Below, piece by piece: positions 9,339-18,608 of a stretch of DNA of 64,000 nucleotides (positions are counted from its first letter, which is position 1; each line of letters opens with the position of its first letter). The notes under the pieces were generated by a model. That model saw nothing but the letters and a program-made list of their open reading frames with translations, ran no database searches and was not told where the DNA came from. The DNA comes from Bacteroidota bacterium. GTDB taxonomy: Bacteria > Bacteroidota > Bacteroidia > Chitinophagales > Chitinophagaceae. A program made the position numbers and the translations under genes. The stretch covers positions 456,941 through 520,940 of the forward strand of contig JAFDXL010000002.1 in NCBI GenBank assembly GCA_018267955.1, given 5' to 3'.

Positions 9339-10127
9339 TTAAATACTACCGGTACGCCCCCCATCTACGGGTATGCTGGTACCATTGACATAGGCCGCCG
9401 CAGGAGAGGCTAAAAATGCCACCACCGCTGCTATCTCTTCGGGCTTGCCAAAGCGTTTTGCAGGAATTTCTTTCAGCATTTCTTTTTCCACTTCATCCAC
9501 ACTGGCCCCGGTTTTGTTCACCTTATTGCTGATAATACCCTCTAAACGCGCCGTAGCCGTAGCGCCGGGCAGTACATTGTTTACAGTAATACCAAAAGGA
9601 GCCAGCTCATTGGCCATCGTCTTGGCCCAGCTAGCCACTGCACCACGTATAGTATTAGATACGCCCAGGTTCTTCAACGGTATCTTTACCGAGGTAGATA
9701 TTATATTAATGATACGCCCAAAGCCAGCGGCCTTCATGCCGGGCATTACCAGGCGGGTAATGATATGGTTACAGATAAGGTGCTGGTTGAAAGCAGCCAG
9801 GAACTGATCAGGCTGCGCCTCTGCAATAGGCCCTGCTGCGGGGCCGCCGCTGTTGTTCACCAATATATGTACCGTGTTCTCTGCAGTAAAAGCGGCTACC
9901 ACAGATTGTACCTGGTCGGTACTGCTGAAATCGGCCACAAGATATTTGTGATGCTGCCCGCGAGATACATCGAGCTTAGCGATGGCCTCTTTCAATGCAG
10001 CTTCGTTGCGCGCTATCAATACGCAGCTGGCACCCATTGATGCCAGCTCTGCAGCACTGGCAAAGCCTATACCCTGGGTACTGCCCGCTACAAGTGCGGT
10101 TTTCCCCTCGAGGTTGAGTGAAAACAT
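9339..10127 (-). CDS. SDR-family oxidoreductase lacking the YxxxK catalytic pair
   Basis: 262 residues with the short-chain dehydrogenase Rossmann fold: cofactor motif GSTQGIGFA (about 15-23), NNSGG (the NNAG equivalent), an active-site-region Ser in ISTSVK, and the C-terminal SIPVDGGRTGSI typical of 3-oxoacyl-ACP reductase-like members. The catalytic YxxxK is replaced: the aligned segment reads SNTIRGAVASW, so Tyr becomes Asn and Lys becomes Gly. A BKR-like SDR subgroup with this SN..R signature exists, so this is probably a family trait rather than decay. The substrate is unknown. A perfect 15-bp inverted repeat ends 10 bases before the start codon. Confidence 0.85.
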   Translation of the reverse strand: MFSLNLEGKTALVAGSTQGIGFASAAELASMGASCVLIARNEAALKEAIAKLDVSRGQHHKYLVADFSSTDQVQSVVAAFTAENTVHILVNNSGGPAAGPIAEAQPDQFLAAFNQHLICNHIITRLVMPGMKAAGFGRIINIISTSVKIPLKNLGVSNTIRGAVASWAKTMANELAPFGITVNNVLPGATATARLEGIISNKVNKTGASVDEVEKEMLKEIPAKRFGKPEEIAAVVAFLASPAAAYVNGTSIPVDGGRTGSI

Positions 10128-10136
10128 AATAAGAAT

Positions 10137-10175
10137 GGTTTTGAGCAGGCTAAGTTACGCAGCCTGCTCAAAACC
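10137..10175 (-). promoter_or_regulatory. Perfect 15-bp inverted repeat between receiver gene and SDR gene
   Basis: GGTTTTGAGCAGGCT at 10137-10151 is exactly complementary to 10161-10175, with a 9-base loop. It lies 60 bases after the receiver gene stop and 10 bases before the SDR ATG. It lacks a T-run on the minus strand, so it may be a terminator without a tail, an operator, or a stem in the SDR leader. Confidence 0.6.
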
Positions 10176-10235
10176 TACAGACGTATTTATACATTGCGGC
10201 TTATTAAATCTTAAACGTGGCTGATAAAGAGTTGC

Positions 10236-10670
10236 TTATAGTTGCGGGTCTTTCTTTTCCGGCTGGAGTGTTATTTCCTTCAGGCGATCAAAGGTCAGGG
10301 GTTTATTCAAAAACCGATAAACATAGGGGTTCGCCAGGGCCAGTTTCATATCTTCTTCGTGCAGCGAGGTGGTAAGCATCATAATGATGCAATGCTTCTT
10401 TATTGTTTCGGGCAGCTCCTTATATTTCTCCAGGAATTCAAAACCGTTCATCTCTGGCATATTAATATCAAGGAAAATCAATTCCGGCAATTCTTCGGGG
10501 TGGTCCTTGCCCGCCATAAGATAATCGAGTGCATCAAGGGCAGATTCTACGCTTATGATATCTTCTGCAAACGAGTACTTTTTGATCACTCTTTCTGCGA
10601 CATACCGATCGACATACGTATCATCAACTATCATTACTCGCTTGTATGGTACGTTCAGGGGTTGTTCCAT
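10236..10670 (-). CDS. Stand-alone receiver (REC) domain protein
   Basis: 144 residues forming a single response-regulator receiver domain and no output domain. Visible elements are the acidic pair in VMIVDDTYVD, the phospho-acceptor Asp68 in LIFLDINMP, the conserved Thr in MMLTTS and Lys in FLNKPLTF. It is the last gene of a FIST / kinase / receiver operon, 14 bases after the kinase. CheY-like proteins of this type usually act by protein-protein contact. It closely resembles the receiver at 17685-18092. Confidence 0.92.
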   Translation of the reverse strand: MEQPLNVPYKRVMIVDDTYVDRYVAERVIKKYSFAEDIISVESALDALDYLMAGKDHPEELPELIFLDINMPEMNGFEFLEKYKELPETIKKHCIIMMLTTSLHEEDMKLALANPYVYRFLNKPLTFDRLKEITLQPEKKDPQL

Positions 10671-10684
10671 TGTTATTTTTTGTT

Positions 10685-12934
10685 TTAGTGATTTTGCAAA
10701 TTGGGAATCCGAACGGTAAAGGAAGAACCAATACCGGGTGTAGAATCAAGAGTTATATGCCCGCCAAGCTTTGCAGTAGCTTCCCTGACGAGGTATAAGC
10801 CAAGGCCGGAACCTACGGAAGATTTGGACACCCTGTAGAACATATCGAACACTTTCTCCTGCTTGTCTTTACTGATGCCGATTCCGTTGTCCTTTACTAT
10901 TATTTCCGCGCCTTCCGGCTTTAGCTCTACCGATACATGTACATATGGATCGTCGGCCATATCATTAGCATACCTGATGCCATTAGATACCAGGTTATTG
11001 AGAATGATGGCGATTCTTCCTTTATCAGAAATAAACTCCTTGTGACCGGATATATGGGTATGTACATTTACTCTTTTCTTTTTCCCGAGGCCTTCGCTCA
11101 TGAATTTGATGTTCTCCGTTACATCCCGCATCAGATCATGAAAATCTATTTGCTGCTTCCGCACCTCTAACCGTGCATTGCGCGAGTATTCGAGTATATC
11201 CACTATAAATCCATCGAGCTTTCTGATGCTCCTCCGTATCATATCCAGGTGCGTCAGCATATCCCCATCTTCTGTTTCTGTAAGCGCCAGCTCTACAACG
11301 CCCATCATAGAAGATAAGGGCGCACGCAGATCGTGTGAAACGCTGTAGACAAATTTATCGAGCTCCGTGTTTGTCTTTTGCAGGTCTTCATTGGCAGCCT
11401 TCAGCGCATCTTCATATTGCCTGCGTTGCGTAATATCCCTGAAGTTGATAACGATACCTTGTACAATATCATCCTCCAGCAGATTGATCGTGGTGCCTTC
11501 GCACCATATATAAGTTCCATCTTTCCTTACCCTCCTGTAAATAATATTATGTGGAACACCCGGGTTACTATACACTTTCTGCTTGTATTGCAGGAGCATC
11601 TCCCGTTCATCAGGATGGCCGAATTCTATAACATTTACACCCAATACTTCTTCGGGTGTAAATCCTGTGATCTTGTTCAGGGAATTGCTGGCGTAAACGA
11701 TCTCATAATCTGCATTAAGTACCAGGATAGCATCCGCACTGTTTTGTATCAGCGAGCGAAACTTCTGTTCATTATCCCGCACCGCCATTTCCGCTTCCTT
11801 TCGCTTGGTGATGTCTGAGGTGATACCATCGATACGTATCAGTTCACCATCTACAACAGTAGGCGTTATCTTACTTTCTACCCATTTAATATCTCCGTGT
11901 TTGGTCTGTATCCTGTATTCCTGCACGATGGGGTTACCCTGCCGCATCGTGGCATCATTGCCATAGATCACCTGTTTATCTTCCTCCAATATCACGTCGA
12001 ACCAGAGGTTAGAATTCTTTGCAAAATCGCGAATGGTGTAACCGTATATTTTTTCGCAAGCGCTGGACATCTGCAACAGCTCAAAAGTTTTCATATCTAC
12101 AGTGAAGAAAACCTCCTGCATGTTCTCGAACAGGGTGCGTATCTCGTTATTTACTTTTATTAGTTTTTCGCGTGTTTTTCTCCTGTCCGTAACATCCTGT
12201 ATGGTGCCTATCATGCGGTTTGCCCTGTTTGTGCGGCTATGGACAAGCCTCGATTGCTCATAAACTACCTTCTCGGTGCCGTCGGGCAGCAACAGGCGGT
12301 ATTCCAGTTCATACGCGCTGCTTTCGATGATAGCTTTTCGTATCTTCTCGCGTACCAAAGGAAGATCTTCCGGATGTACCCTGCTAAATAATAACTCACT
12401 CGTTACCATTACAGACCTGGGCTCGAAACCGAAAATGCGATAGGTCTCATCTGACCAATACAGCTTTATATTATCCGCAGTACTTGTATCCGGCATATCC
12501 AGCTCCCAGCTCCCGATATGCGCTATCTGTTGAGATGCCTCCAGGTGGGCCTGGTGTTTTTTTCTTTCACGCTCTGCATCTTTACGTTTCTGTGTTTCCT
12601 GCTTCAGCATTTCTGCTACCTGGCCAAGTTTTCTATAATCTGACCCTGTTATCTTTTTCTCCTCCTGTTCCTCATTAAGATTAAAAAGCGATTCCTGCAG
12701 GGATTGATAGATGGCTTTGTTGTCCTCCTCTACCTCCTGCTTTAGCCTGTTGTTCAACTCTATCATCTCTTTGGAGCTGATCTCAATAGAACGCTCCAGC
12801 ATCCTGCGATCCTTTTCATAATGATCGTAAGACTCACTGACGACTTTCAGAAAATCCTTTAGTTCGGCGGAGACCTTCTCTGCATTATCCCCAAATAACT
12901 TTACTAATTGCCTTCGCAACAACTTATTAAACAT
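10685..12934 (-). CDS. PAS-repeat sensor histidine kinase
   Basis: About 749 residues from ATG 12934; a TTG at 12967 would add 11. In order: an N-terminal helical region and coiled coil (to about 140), three PAS/PAC units (about 140-255, 265-380, 385-505), a linker helix, the HisKA H-box SVSHDLRAPLSSMMG, and a HATPase domain with VKDNGIGIS and GSGLGLYLV. It has no membrane segment, so it is cytoplasmic. It sits between a FIST sensor gene and a receiver gene with very short gaps. That suggests a pathway in which FIST binds a small ligand, modulates this kinase and phosphorylates the receiver. The gene order supports this; it is not proven. Confidence 0.92.
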   Translation of the reverse strand: MFNKLLRRQLVKLFGDNAEKVSAELKDFLKVVSESYDHYEKDRRMLERSIEISSKEMIELNNRLKQEVEEDNKAIYQSLQESLFNLNEEQEEKKITGSDYRKLGQVAEMLKQETQKRKDAERERKKHQAHLEASQQIAHIGSWELDMPDTSTADNIKLYWSDETYRIFGFEPRSVMVTSELLFSRVHPEDLPLVREKIRKAIIESSAYELEYRLLLPDGTEKVVYEQSRLVHSRTNRANRMIGTIQDVTDRRKTREKLIKVNNEIRTLFENMQEVFFTVDMKTFELLQMSSACEKIYGYTIRDFAKNSNLWFDVILEEDKQVIYGNDATMRQGNPIVQEYRIQTKHGDIKWVESKITPTVVDGELIRIDGITSDITKRKEAEMAVRDNEQKFRSLIQNSADAILVLNADYEIVYASNSLNKITGFTPEEVLGVNVIEFGHPDEREMLLQYKQKVYSNPGVPHNIIYRRVRKDGTYIWCEGTTINLLEDDIVQGIVINFRDITQRRQYEDALKAANEDLQKTNTELDKFVYSVSHDLRAPLSSMMGVVELALTETEDGDMLTHLDMIRRSIRKLDGFIVDILEYSRNARLEVRKQQIDFHDLMRDVTENIKFMSEGLGKKKRVNVHTHISGHKEFISDKGRIAIILNNLVSNGIRYANDMADDPYVHVSVELKPEGAEIIVKDNGIGISKDKQEKVFDMFYRVSKSSVGSGLGLYLVREATAKLGGHITLDSTPGIGSSFTVRIPNLQNH

Positions 12935-12971
12935 TTGCAACGGTGTTCTTTTATTTTGCTGTTCCAATAGT

Positions 12972-14114
12972 TTACTTACCCTCTCTGTATGTAGTTATAG
13001 TCATTGTTTGATTATGCAGTTCACCTTGTATAAAATCGGATAATGGTGAAATCTCTCGGTAAGAATAAAAGCCCGTGATAGCTATATCGTTGCCATATAC
13101 GGCGCGCACCACTTCTACCTCTTCCTCTATCCGCTGATCGAGCACCAGCTTTCTGCCCACACAGCTAATAAGCAATGCCAGCTCGGGGGCTTGTCCCTGC
13201 CCGATGATACTGTTAGCAGCCGCCTGCGATGCGCCATCTATCAACCGGTCGAAATTAGCTTTCATCATCTGGGCATAGGCGCCTTTGGGCATATTCCCGG
13301 CAAACGTCATACTCCTATCCTCATCGTTAACGGCCAGTATAGTCCTTACTACAGTATGTTCGGAATCAGACAGCCGAACATTGAGCGGGAATAATAATGC
13401 AGAGCCGGGCAGCTCATCGGCATACTCGCCCAGGTATAGTTTATATACATCGAGCGCGGGCTTGCCATCCAGTTCATATAGCACATTGCCATCAGAAGCC
13501 GTTATCAGCCGTTCGATGCCGAAGGTATCCCATCCGCCTACGCTGCCATAGCCTATCTGCAGCGCATCTCCATAAAAGCCTATAGCGGCGGCTTTGCCTT
13601 CCGCAGGCGCCGCGTTCAGGCCTACCAGTGTACGCTCAAAACGTGCGCCATCACCTGCCAGTCCGCCTGTTATAATAACATCACCGGGCAAAAACTCCCG
13701 AAGCCCTGCTACAAGATCGCTGCCATTTACATTATGCCCATCGGAAATTACCAGCAGGCTGCGCAAGCTGGCTGTATCAAACTCTGATGCCAGGTTATAC
13801 CCTGCTTTAAAACTACTTTGACTCTTATCGATATCTATAACTGCTACCCTTACCAGGGTGTTGTCAAAACTTATGGCAGTAAGCGCAATGGTTTCGTCAT
13901 TGACCTGCAGGTCAATGATCTCTCCCGAGGTAGAACTCATCAGGATATCAGCCTTAGGATATTGCAGTTTTATTTGCGCATATATATCGGGATCCGATAA
14001 AATGAAACGGCTGCCAAAAACGAGCACTAAGCGGTAATCATCCGCCAATAATGCTTCCGTTTTAATGATCTCCCATCCCTTATCTCCTGTGTATTTTTTT
14101 TGTTGAACTTTCAT
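12972..14114 (-). CDS. FIST domain signal-transduction protein
   Basis: The start at 14114 (MKVQQKKYTGDKGW) is preferred; the frame is open 54 bases further but is A/T-rich there. The product has 380 residues: a FIST N domain (about 20-215, with VFGSRFILSDPD and GGLAGDGARF) followed by a FIST C domain (about 220-370, ending FYSYREISPL). FIST proteins are predicted small-ligand sensors that work with histidine kinases or diguanylate cyclases. The following kinase starts within 40 bases of its stop, so they are probably co-transcribed. Confidence 0.9.
   Translation of the reverse strand: MKVQQKKYTGDKGWEIIKTEALLADDYRLVLVFGSRFILSDPDIYAQIKLQYPKADILMSSTSGEIIDLQVNDETIALTAISFDNTLVRVAVIDIDKSQSSFKAGYNLASEFDTASLRSLLVISDGHNVNGSDLVAGLREFLPGDVIITGGLAGDGARFERTLVGLNAAPAEGKAAAIGFYGDALQIGYGSVGGWDTFGIERLITASDGNVLYELDGKPALDVYKLYLGEYADELPGSALLFPLNVRLSDSEHTVVRTILAVNDEDRSMTFAGNMPKGAYAQMMKANFDRLIDGASQAAANSIIGQGQAPELALLISCVGRKLVLDQRIEEEVEVVRAVYGNDIAITGFYSYREISPLSDFIQGELHNQTMTITTYREGK
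13897..13918. repeat. Perfect 22-bp palindrome inside the FIST gene
   Basis: The sequence TCATTGACCTG is followed directly by its exact reverse complement, with no loop. It lies within the FIST coding region. A perfect 22-bp palindrome is unlikely by chance in 64 kb, but coding constraint may contribute. Confidence 0.6.
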
Positions 14115-14344
14115 CGAATTATTAAGTTCATATGTTAAACTAACACTTATTAAACAAAATAAAAACACATAATTTTTATTCTATATTAATTATTCATTAT
14201 TAGCAAAATAGAATCTAATTCCCCGTAAGGATCAACGTATTAAGAGGATAGAAAGGAGGGAAATAAATAGGTATGATATACTAAAAATACGAAATCATTT
14301 GAATAAAACCTATGGATTTTTGAAATTAAGGATAATTATATCCC

Positions 14345-15970
14345 TTATTGTTTTTCGATGCGGAAGCTCTTTGTATTAGTATCGTTATCAGCGAGCTGTA
14401 ATAAATAGATACCCGGCAGCAAGGCTGCGATGTTGATTGTTTCTTTTTCCGATGCCGCCGTTTTGCTAAGCAATACTTTGCCTGCGACATCAACTACACG
14501 AATGGCTGTGCCAGTGCTGATATGATCTACCGTTATTGTATTGTGTGCCGGGTTGGGATATGCAGTCGCCTGTATAGCAGACTTGCCTGTGATGTTGATG
14601 CCTGTTACATCTGCGATCCTGCCGAAGAAGAGATTGCGTGTATTGGTACTATTTACTAAGCTGTGGAAACCGAAAACTGCATTAGCGCCGCTATAAGTTC
14701 CAATAGTATATATCCCCTCACCGGCACTGCACATACCGCCAAAGTTGGTGCCGAATCTTCCTCCCCCTGCAAGTGCCCAATTGAACGTACCTGTTGGATT
14801 GAACTGTGCTGTATAAATATTGGGACCTGCGTCGGTGAGTATGTGGCTACCATTGAACATGAGCTTGTCGTGAAAATTTCCTCCTGTATTAATATTGCCA
14901 TTATCATCAACAATAATGTCCGTTGCGAAATATTCATAAGTGCCGGCCGATAGCGTATTGCCCGGACCACCAAATCTCTTTACCCAAAGAGCAGCACCGC
15001 TGCTATCGTATTTGGCAACAAACAACTGGCCAAAATAATCCGGCAAGGAAGATACGTTGCCAAAATTCACTGTGTCTTCCGCTTCACCGGTAACGTATAT
15101 GTTAGTTCCATTTTTATCTGCTGCTATAGCGTTTGCCATTGCGGCTCCTCCTGAGGTTGTTTTTGCCCAAATAATATCTCCTGAGGGCGTATATTTAATG
15201 ATCAACGCGCTTGTAAACCTCTTTGGGTTTACTAACAACGTTCCATCATCTAACATAACGCTGTCGCTACCACAAAAACCGGATGCGTAGATATTACCAG
15301 CTACGTCTGTTGCTACTGAAAGAATATCAGCCTGCCCCTTTTTGAAGAGAAACTTTTCAAGCAGAAGATCACCTGACGCATTGTAACGCACCATATAAGT
15401 GCCCGACCCGGAAACAATATTTCCACCAAAATTTATATCATCTCCTAAATGTGTATTGGCTACAACAGTTACGTTACTATTTTCGTCAACAGAACAATTA
15501 TGAATAATTATTTCGTCAACTGTATTACCACCTCCTCTTGCCCAAATTATATTTCCTGCAGTATCGAATTTTGCAATAAAAATACCTGCAGGGCTTATAC
15601 TGTCGCTGTCAATAGTACAGGGATACTTTAAGGTACCGTTTATGTATATGCTGCCGTCCTTCGCGCTAACAATACTACGGGTTTCTACCGCATTACCCCC
15701 CGGCAATAGTTTTGACCAAAGACAGGTACCATCCGCCGTGTACTTTGCTATAAATGATCCGTCGCTCAATTGCTGCGATCCTATCGTTGCAGTACTATCA
15801 ATAACACCCACGGTATACACATATCCATTGGCATCTGCACATACATCTGTTCCTGCCTCCAATGCAAGCGAAGAGGCCCCTTGTGCCCATTGCCAGCCGG
15901 GAGTAAAAGGCTGTGCTGATAACATGCCGAAGCTAACAATCGAGAAAAGAATGAATAGATACTTTTTCAT
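14345..15970 (-). CDS. T9SS-exported repeat (propeller-like) protein 1
   Basis: 541 residues with an N-terminal signal peptide (MKKYLFILFSIVSFG...LSA). About seven SBBP-like repeats follow, with recurring phrases such as 'FIAKYTADGTCLWSK', 'FDTAGNIIWARG' and 'YTPSGDIIWAK', each preceded by a DxxGNxY element. It ends in a T9SS type A sorting domain that begins AYPNPAHNTITVDH and ends FRIEKQ. It is probably a secreted or surface beta-propeller of unknown role. It is 20 bases downstream of a paralogue with the same layout, and the pair probably arose by tandem duplication. Confidence 0.88.
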   Translation of the reverse strand: MKKYLFILFSIVSFGMLSAQPFTPGWQWAQGASSLALEAGTDVCADANGYVYTVGVIDSTATIGSQQLSDGSFIAKYTADGTCLWSKLLPGGNAVETRSIVSAKDGSIYINGTLKYPCTIDSDSISPAGIFIAKFDTAGNIIWARGGGNTVDEIIIHNCSVDENSNVTVVANTHLGDDINFGGNIVSGSGTYMVRYNASGDLLLEKFLFKKGQADILSVATDVAGNIYASGFCGSDSVMLDDGTLLVNPKRFTSALIIKYTPSGDIIWAKTTSGGAAMANAIAADKNGTNIYVTGEAEDTVNFGNVSSLPDYFGQLFVAKYDSSGAALWVKRFGGPGNTLSAGTYEYFATDIIVDDNGNINTGGNFHDKLMFNGSHILTDAGPNIYTAQFNPTGTFNWALAGGGRFGTNFGGMCSAGEGIYTIGTYSGANAVFGFHSLVNSTNTRNLFFGRIADVTGINITGKSAIQATAYPNPAHNTITVDHISTGTAIRVVDVAGKVLLSKTAASEKETINIAALLPGIYLLQLADNDTNTKSFRIEKQ

Positions 15971-15990
15971 AGCAGTGGAATTAAATGCGA

Positions 15991-17604
15991 TTATTGTTTT
16001 AGCATGTGAAGCGTTGATATATTCTTAGCATTATCAGTGAGCCGTAACCAATAAGTACCCGATGGTATCGTTGCAGTATTTAATAGCGCGGAAGTACCAG
16101 TGGTTATTGTTTCGTTTAATATACGGCCATACACATCGAGTAACTGAACGTTTGTACCAATTGCAATATTGCTGACAATGATCTTATCGGTAAAAGGATT
16201 GGGATATGCATGCGCATTGATAGTAGAAGACTTAGCAATGCCAGTAATGTTGCCTATACGGGCAACGTAGATACTTGATAATGTAAGGCTGTCGTGTACA
16301 TCGAGATAATTGAAGGTAGCACTTCTTTTGAAGCTGCCTGCTACGGATACTCCGTAGGCATCTGCTGCTACACCGGTTACCCATACAGCGTAATTCCCGG
16401 TAGCCATTTGTACCCAGTTCAAAGTACCGGTGCTGCTATATTGTGCTGCATATATCCTATCTGCATTGTAAGAAGGGATAGCAGGTGCAGCGCCAAATTG
16501 TATGGCCTCATTACAATAGCCTGCAAACGAGATATTGCCATCCGGGCCTGCGCCAATTGCGTTTAACGTTGCATTGGTATCAATAGTACTTATTGTATTT
16601 ATCCAAACACCATGCAACTGGCTATCTATGCAGGCAACAAATAGTTTGGCATCTGCAGCGGGTGTAGCACTAAGGTCACCAAGATCTGCAATACCTGATG
16701 ATGTTCCGGAAACGATAACACGGCCCTGTCCATCGCAGGTTAGTGCAGAACAGGTAAGCGGGCTACTGTTGCCATATATCTGTTTCAGACGCCTGAAAGA
16801 AAGGTCAGAACCAAATGAATAGAGATAACCATTGTAGCCTAATGTATTTGAATTGACCACTACTGTGTTACCTATCCACAGAGAATCGCTGAACGAACCT
16901 GCGATATACCCATTGCCTTTATCATCTATTGCTATACCTGCAATACTGCAAAAATAACCTGTGCGCGTGCCGCTCACTCCAATGGGACTACCATTCTGAT
17001 CATATGCGCTCAATAACAAACCATTACCTGTTAGCAGACGAGATTGAACAGTTGCATCTCCCCGATGCACTGTTGCCATCACTACATCGTTCTGTGTGTT
17101 GGTAGCCAGGTAGGTAGCGTAATAATAGATACTGTTAGATCTTACATCTCCTTTTGCCCATACCACTCCTCCGTCTTCATCGAGCCGTGCTATAAAAACA
17201 GAGCCTTCTGATTTGCGAACGATAAAGGTATCTATCAATATGTCCTGGGTATAATTGCCTGCAATGTATACGCCACCTGTTTTGCTTATTGTAATGCTTG
17301 AAGGATATGTAGTTCCGCTACCGTATTGCCTTGCCCATAACAAATTACCCGAGGCTGAATATTTGACAACTACTGTATGACCCAAACTTGCCGAAAGCCT
17401 GGTGCTGCCAAACCAGACATCAGCGTTCCTAAGATCACCTAATACGTAGGTATTGCCTGCTGCATCAGAAACTACACCCCTTGAAAAAATAGAACCAGGG
17501 TATAATATATCGGCTTTGCCGGATGCTGCCCACTGCCAGCCTGTTTGTGCAAAAGAGGATGTTTGAAAAATTATAACCGCCAGGGCGAGTAGAAAGCTCT
17601 TCAT
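15991..17604 (-). CDS. T9SS-exported repeat (propeller-like) protein 2
   Basis: 537 residues: signal peptide (MKSFLLALAVIIFQTSSFAQ), a GWQWA start shared with its neighbour, SBBP-like repeats (VVVKYSASGNLLWARQ, FIARLDEDGGVVWAKG, AAQYSSTGTLNWVQ), then a T9SS sorting domain with AHAYPNPFTDKIIVSN and a last segment TLHMLKQ. It is paralogous to the next gene and probably in one operon with it. The role of these exported propeller proteins is unknown. Confidence 0.88.
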   Translation of the reverse strand: MKSFLLALAVIIFQTSSFAQTGWQWAASGKADILYPGSIFSRGVVSDAAGNTYVLGDLRNADVWFGSTRLSASLGHTVVVKYSASGNLLWARQYGSGTTYPSSITISKTGGVYIAGNYTQDILIDTFIVRKSEGSVFIARLDEDGGVVWAKGDVRSNSIYYYATYLATNTQNDVVMATVHRGDATVQSRLLTGNGLLLSAYDQNGSPIGVSGTRTGYFCSIAGIAIDDKGNGYIAGSFSDSLWIGNTVVVNSNTLGYNGYLYSFGSDLSFRRLKQIYGNSSPLTCSALTCDGQGRVIVSGTSSGIADLGDLSATPAADAKLFVACIDSQLHGVWINTISTIDTNATLNAIGAGPDGNISFAGYCNEAIQFGAAPAIPSYNADRIYAAQYSSTGTLNWVQMATGNYAVWVTGVAADAYGVSVAGSFKRSATFNYLDVHDSLTLSSIYVARIGNITGIAKSSTINAHAYPNPFTDKIIVSNIAIGTNVQLLDVYGRILNETITTGTSALLNTATIPSGTYWLRLTDNAKNISTLHMLKQ

Positions 17605-17684
17605 AGGTATTGTGCATTGGGTATGCTAATTTACTATGCAAAATATCTGCCTGCGTATGGGCTATGTCATGCCTGTGCCATAAA

Positions 17685-18092
17685 TCACAGGAGGGTTCTT
17701 ACTTCGCTGAGCCTTTCAAAGGTCAGGGGCTTATTTACAAACTGCTTTACATAAGGGCTGCGGCCGGCATTTGCTATATCTTCTGGGTTGATGGAGGATG
17801 TAAGCATAATGATCACCATTTGCTCTTTGATATCGTCACTGAGTGATTCGTATTGTTCCAGGAATTCAAAACCATTCATCCCGGGCATGTTGATATCAAG
17901 AAATATCATTTGTGGCAGTTTGTTGCCGGATGCCTGCAAGTAATCAAGCGCATCTGCACCGGAGCCCATTTTGATGATTTGTGTGGCAAAACTGTGTCTT
18001 GTCATCATACGCTCTGCTATATACCTGTCTATCTCTGTATCGTCGATGACCATAACGGTAGATAAAGGGTTCATTATACGACTGTCTTGCAT
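17685..18092 (-). CDS. Stand-alone receiver (REC) domain protein
   Basis: About 135 residues; ATG starts at 18092 and 18074 are both possible, while the frame also extends to a GTG at 18125. It carries the acidic pair in VMVIDDTEID, phospho-acceptor Asp in MIFLDINMPGMNG, Thr/Ser in MLTSS and Lys in FVNKPLTFERL. It is strongly similar to the receiver at 10236-10670, so the two are probably paralogues. It has no kinase next to it. Confidence 0.88.
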   Translation of the reverse strand: MQDSRIMNPLSTVMVIDDTEIDRYIAERMMTRHSFATQIIKMGSGADALDYLQASGNKLPQMIFLDINMPGMNGFEFLEQYESLSDDIKEQMVIIMLTSSINPEDIANAGRSPYVKQFVNKPLTFERLSEVRTLL

Positions 18093-18608
18093 GATTTTGT
18101 CTGCGTGTTTTTTAAGTACAGCCACCCATTAGGTTTTAGCTGCACTTCAATTTAACAATAATTTTTGTTCCACGTTAATATACCTGTGGCTAAACACGGG
18201 ATTTATCATACATAAAACCGTGCCATCCCCGGCTATTTTGTTTGTTTGCAGTGCTTTTTTATAGTTTGCTCGCTTCGCTGTAATAATTCCAGTGTATAGA
18301 ACCAGATAGGAACCAGCTTATAGGTTACGGACGCTAAGGTAGTGGCTTACAGGGCGTATCTCTATGACTTGCATCAACCTAAAAGATGTTTTAAATCACC
18401 CATCGGAGGGTTTTGTCTTTTATTCCTATATTTGTGCAGAGCGTACCCCGGTACTATTGCAGTCCTCTCTTATTTATAGCTGCACCACGTATCAAAACAA
18501 TTCAGTAGCGTCGCTACACATCCAATCAAATGCGTTCAGCCGAAAGGCAATAAGGGATCTGATCCCTGTAATGACTTTTATTTTTTAAATCTTTTTTGAA
18601 CAACAACA
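18093..18608. other. Non-coding stretch with a perfect -7 box at 18427-18434
   Basis: About 500 bases between divergent genes with no convincing gene. On the plus strand TATATTTG (18427-18434) is a perfect TAnnTTTG promoter box. If it drives DUF4290-murA, the leader would be about 170 bases. That leader contains a small stem at about 18550-18566 (AGGGAT/ATCCCT). I see no known riboswitch. Confidence 0.5.
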
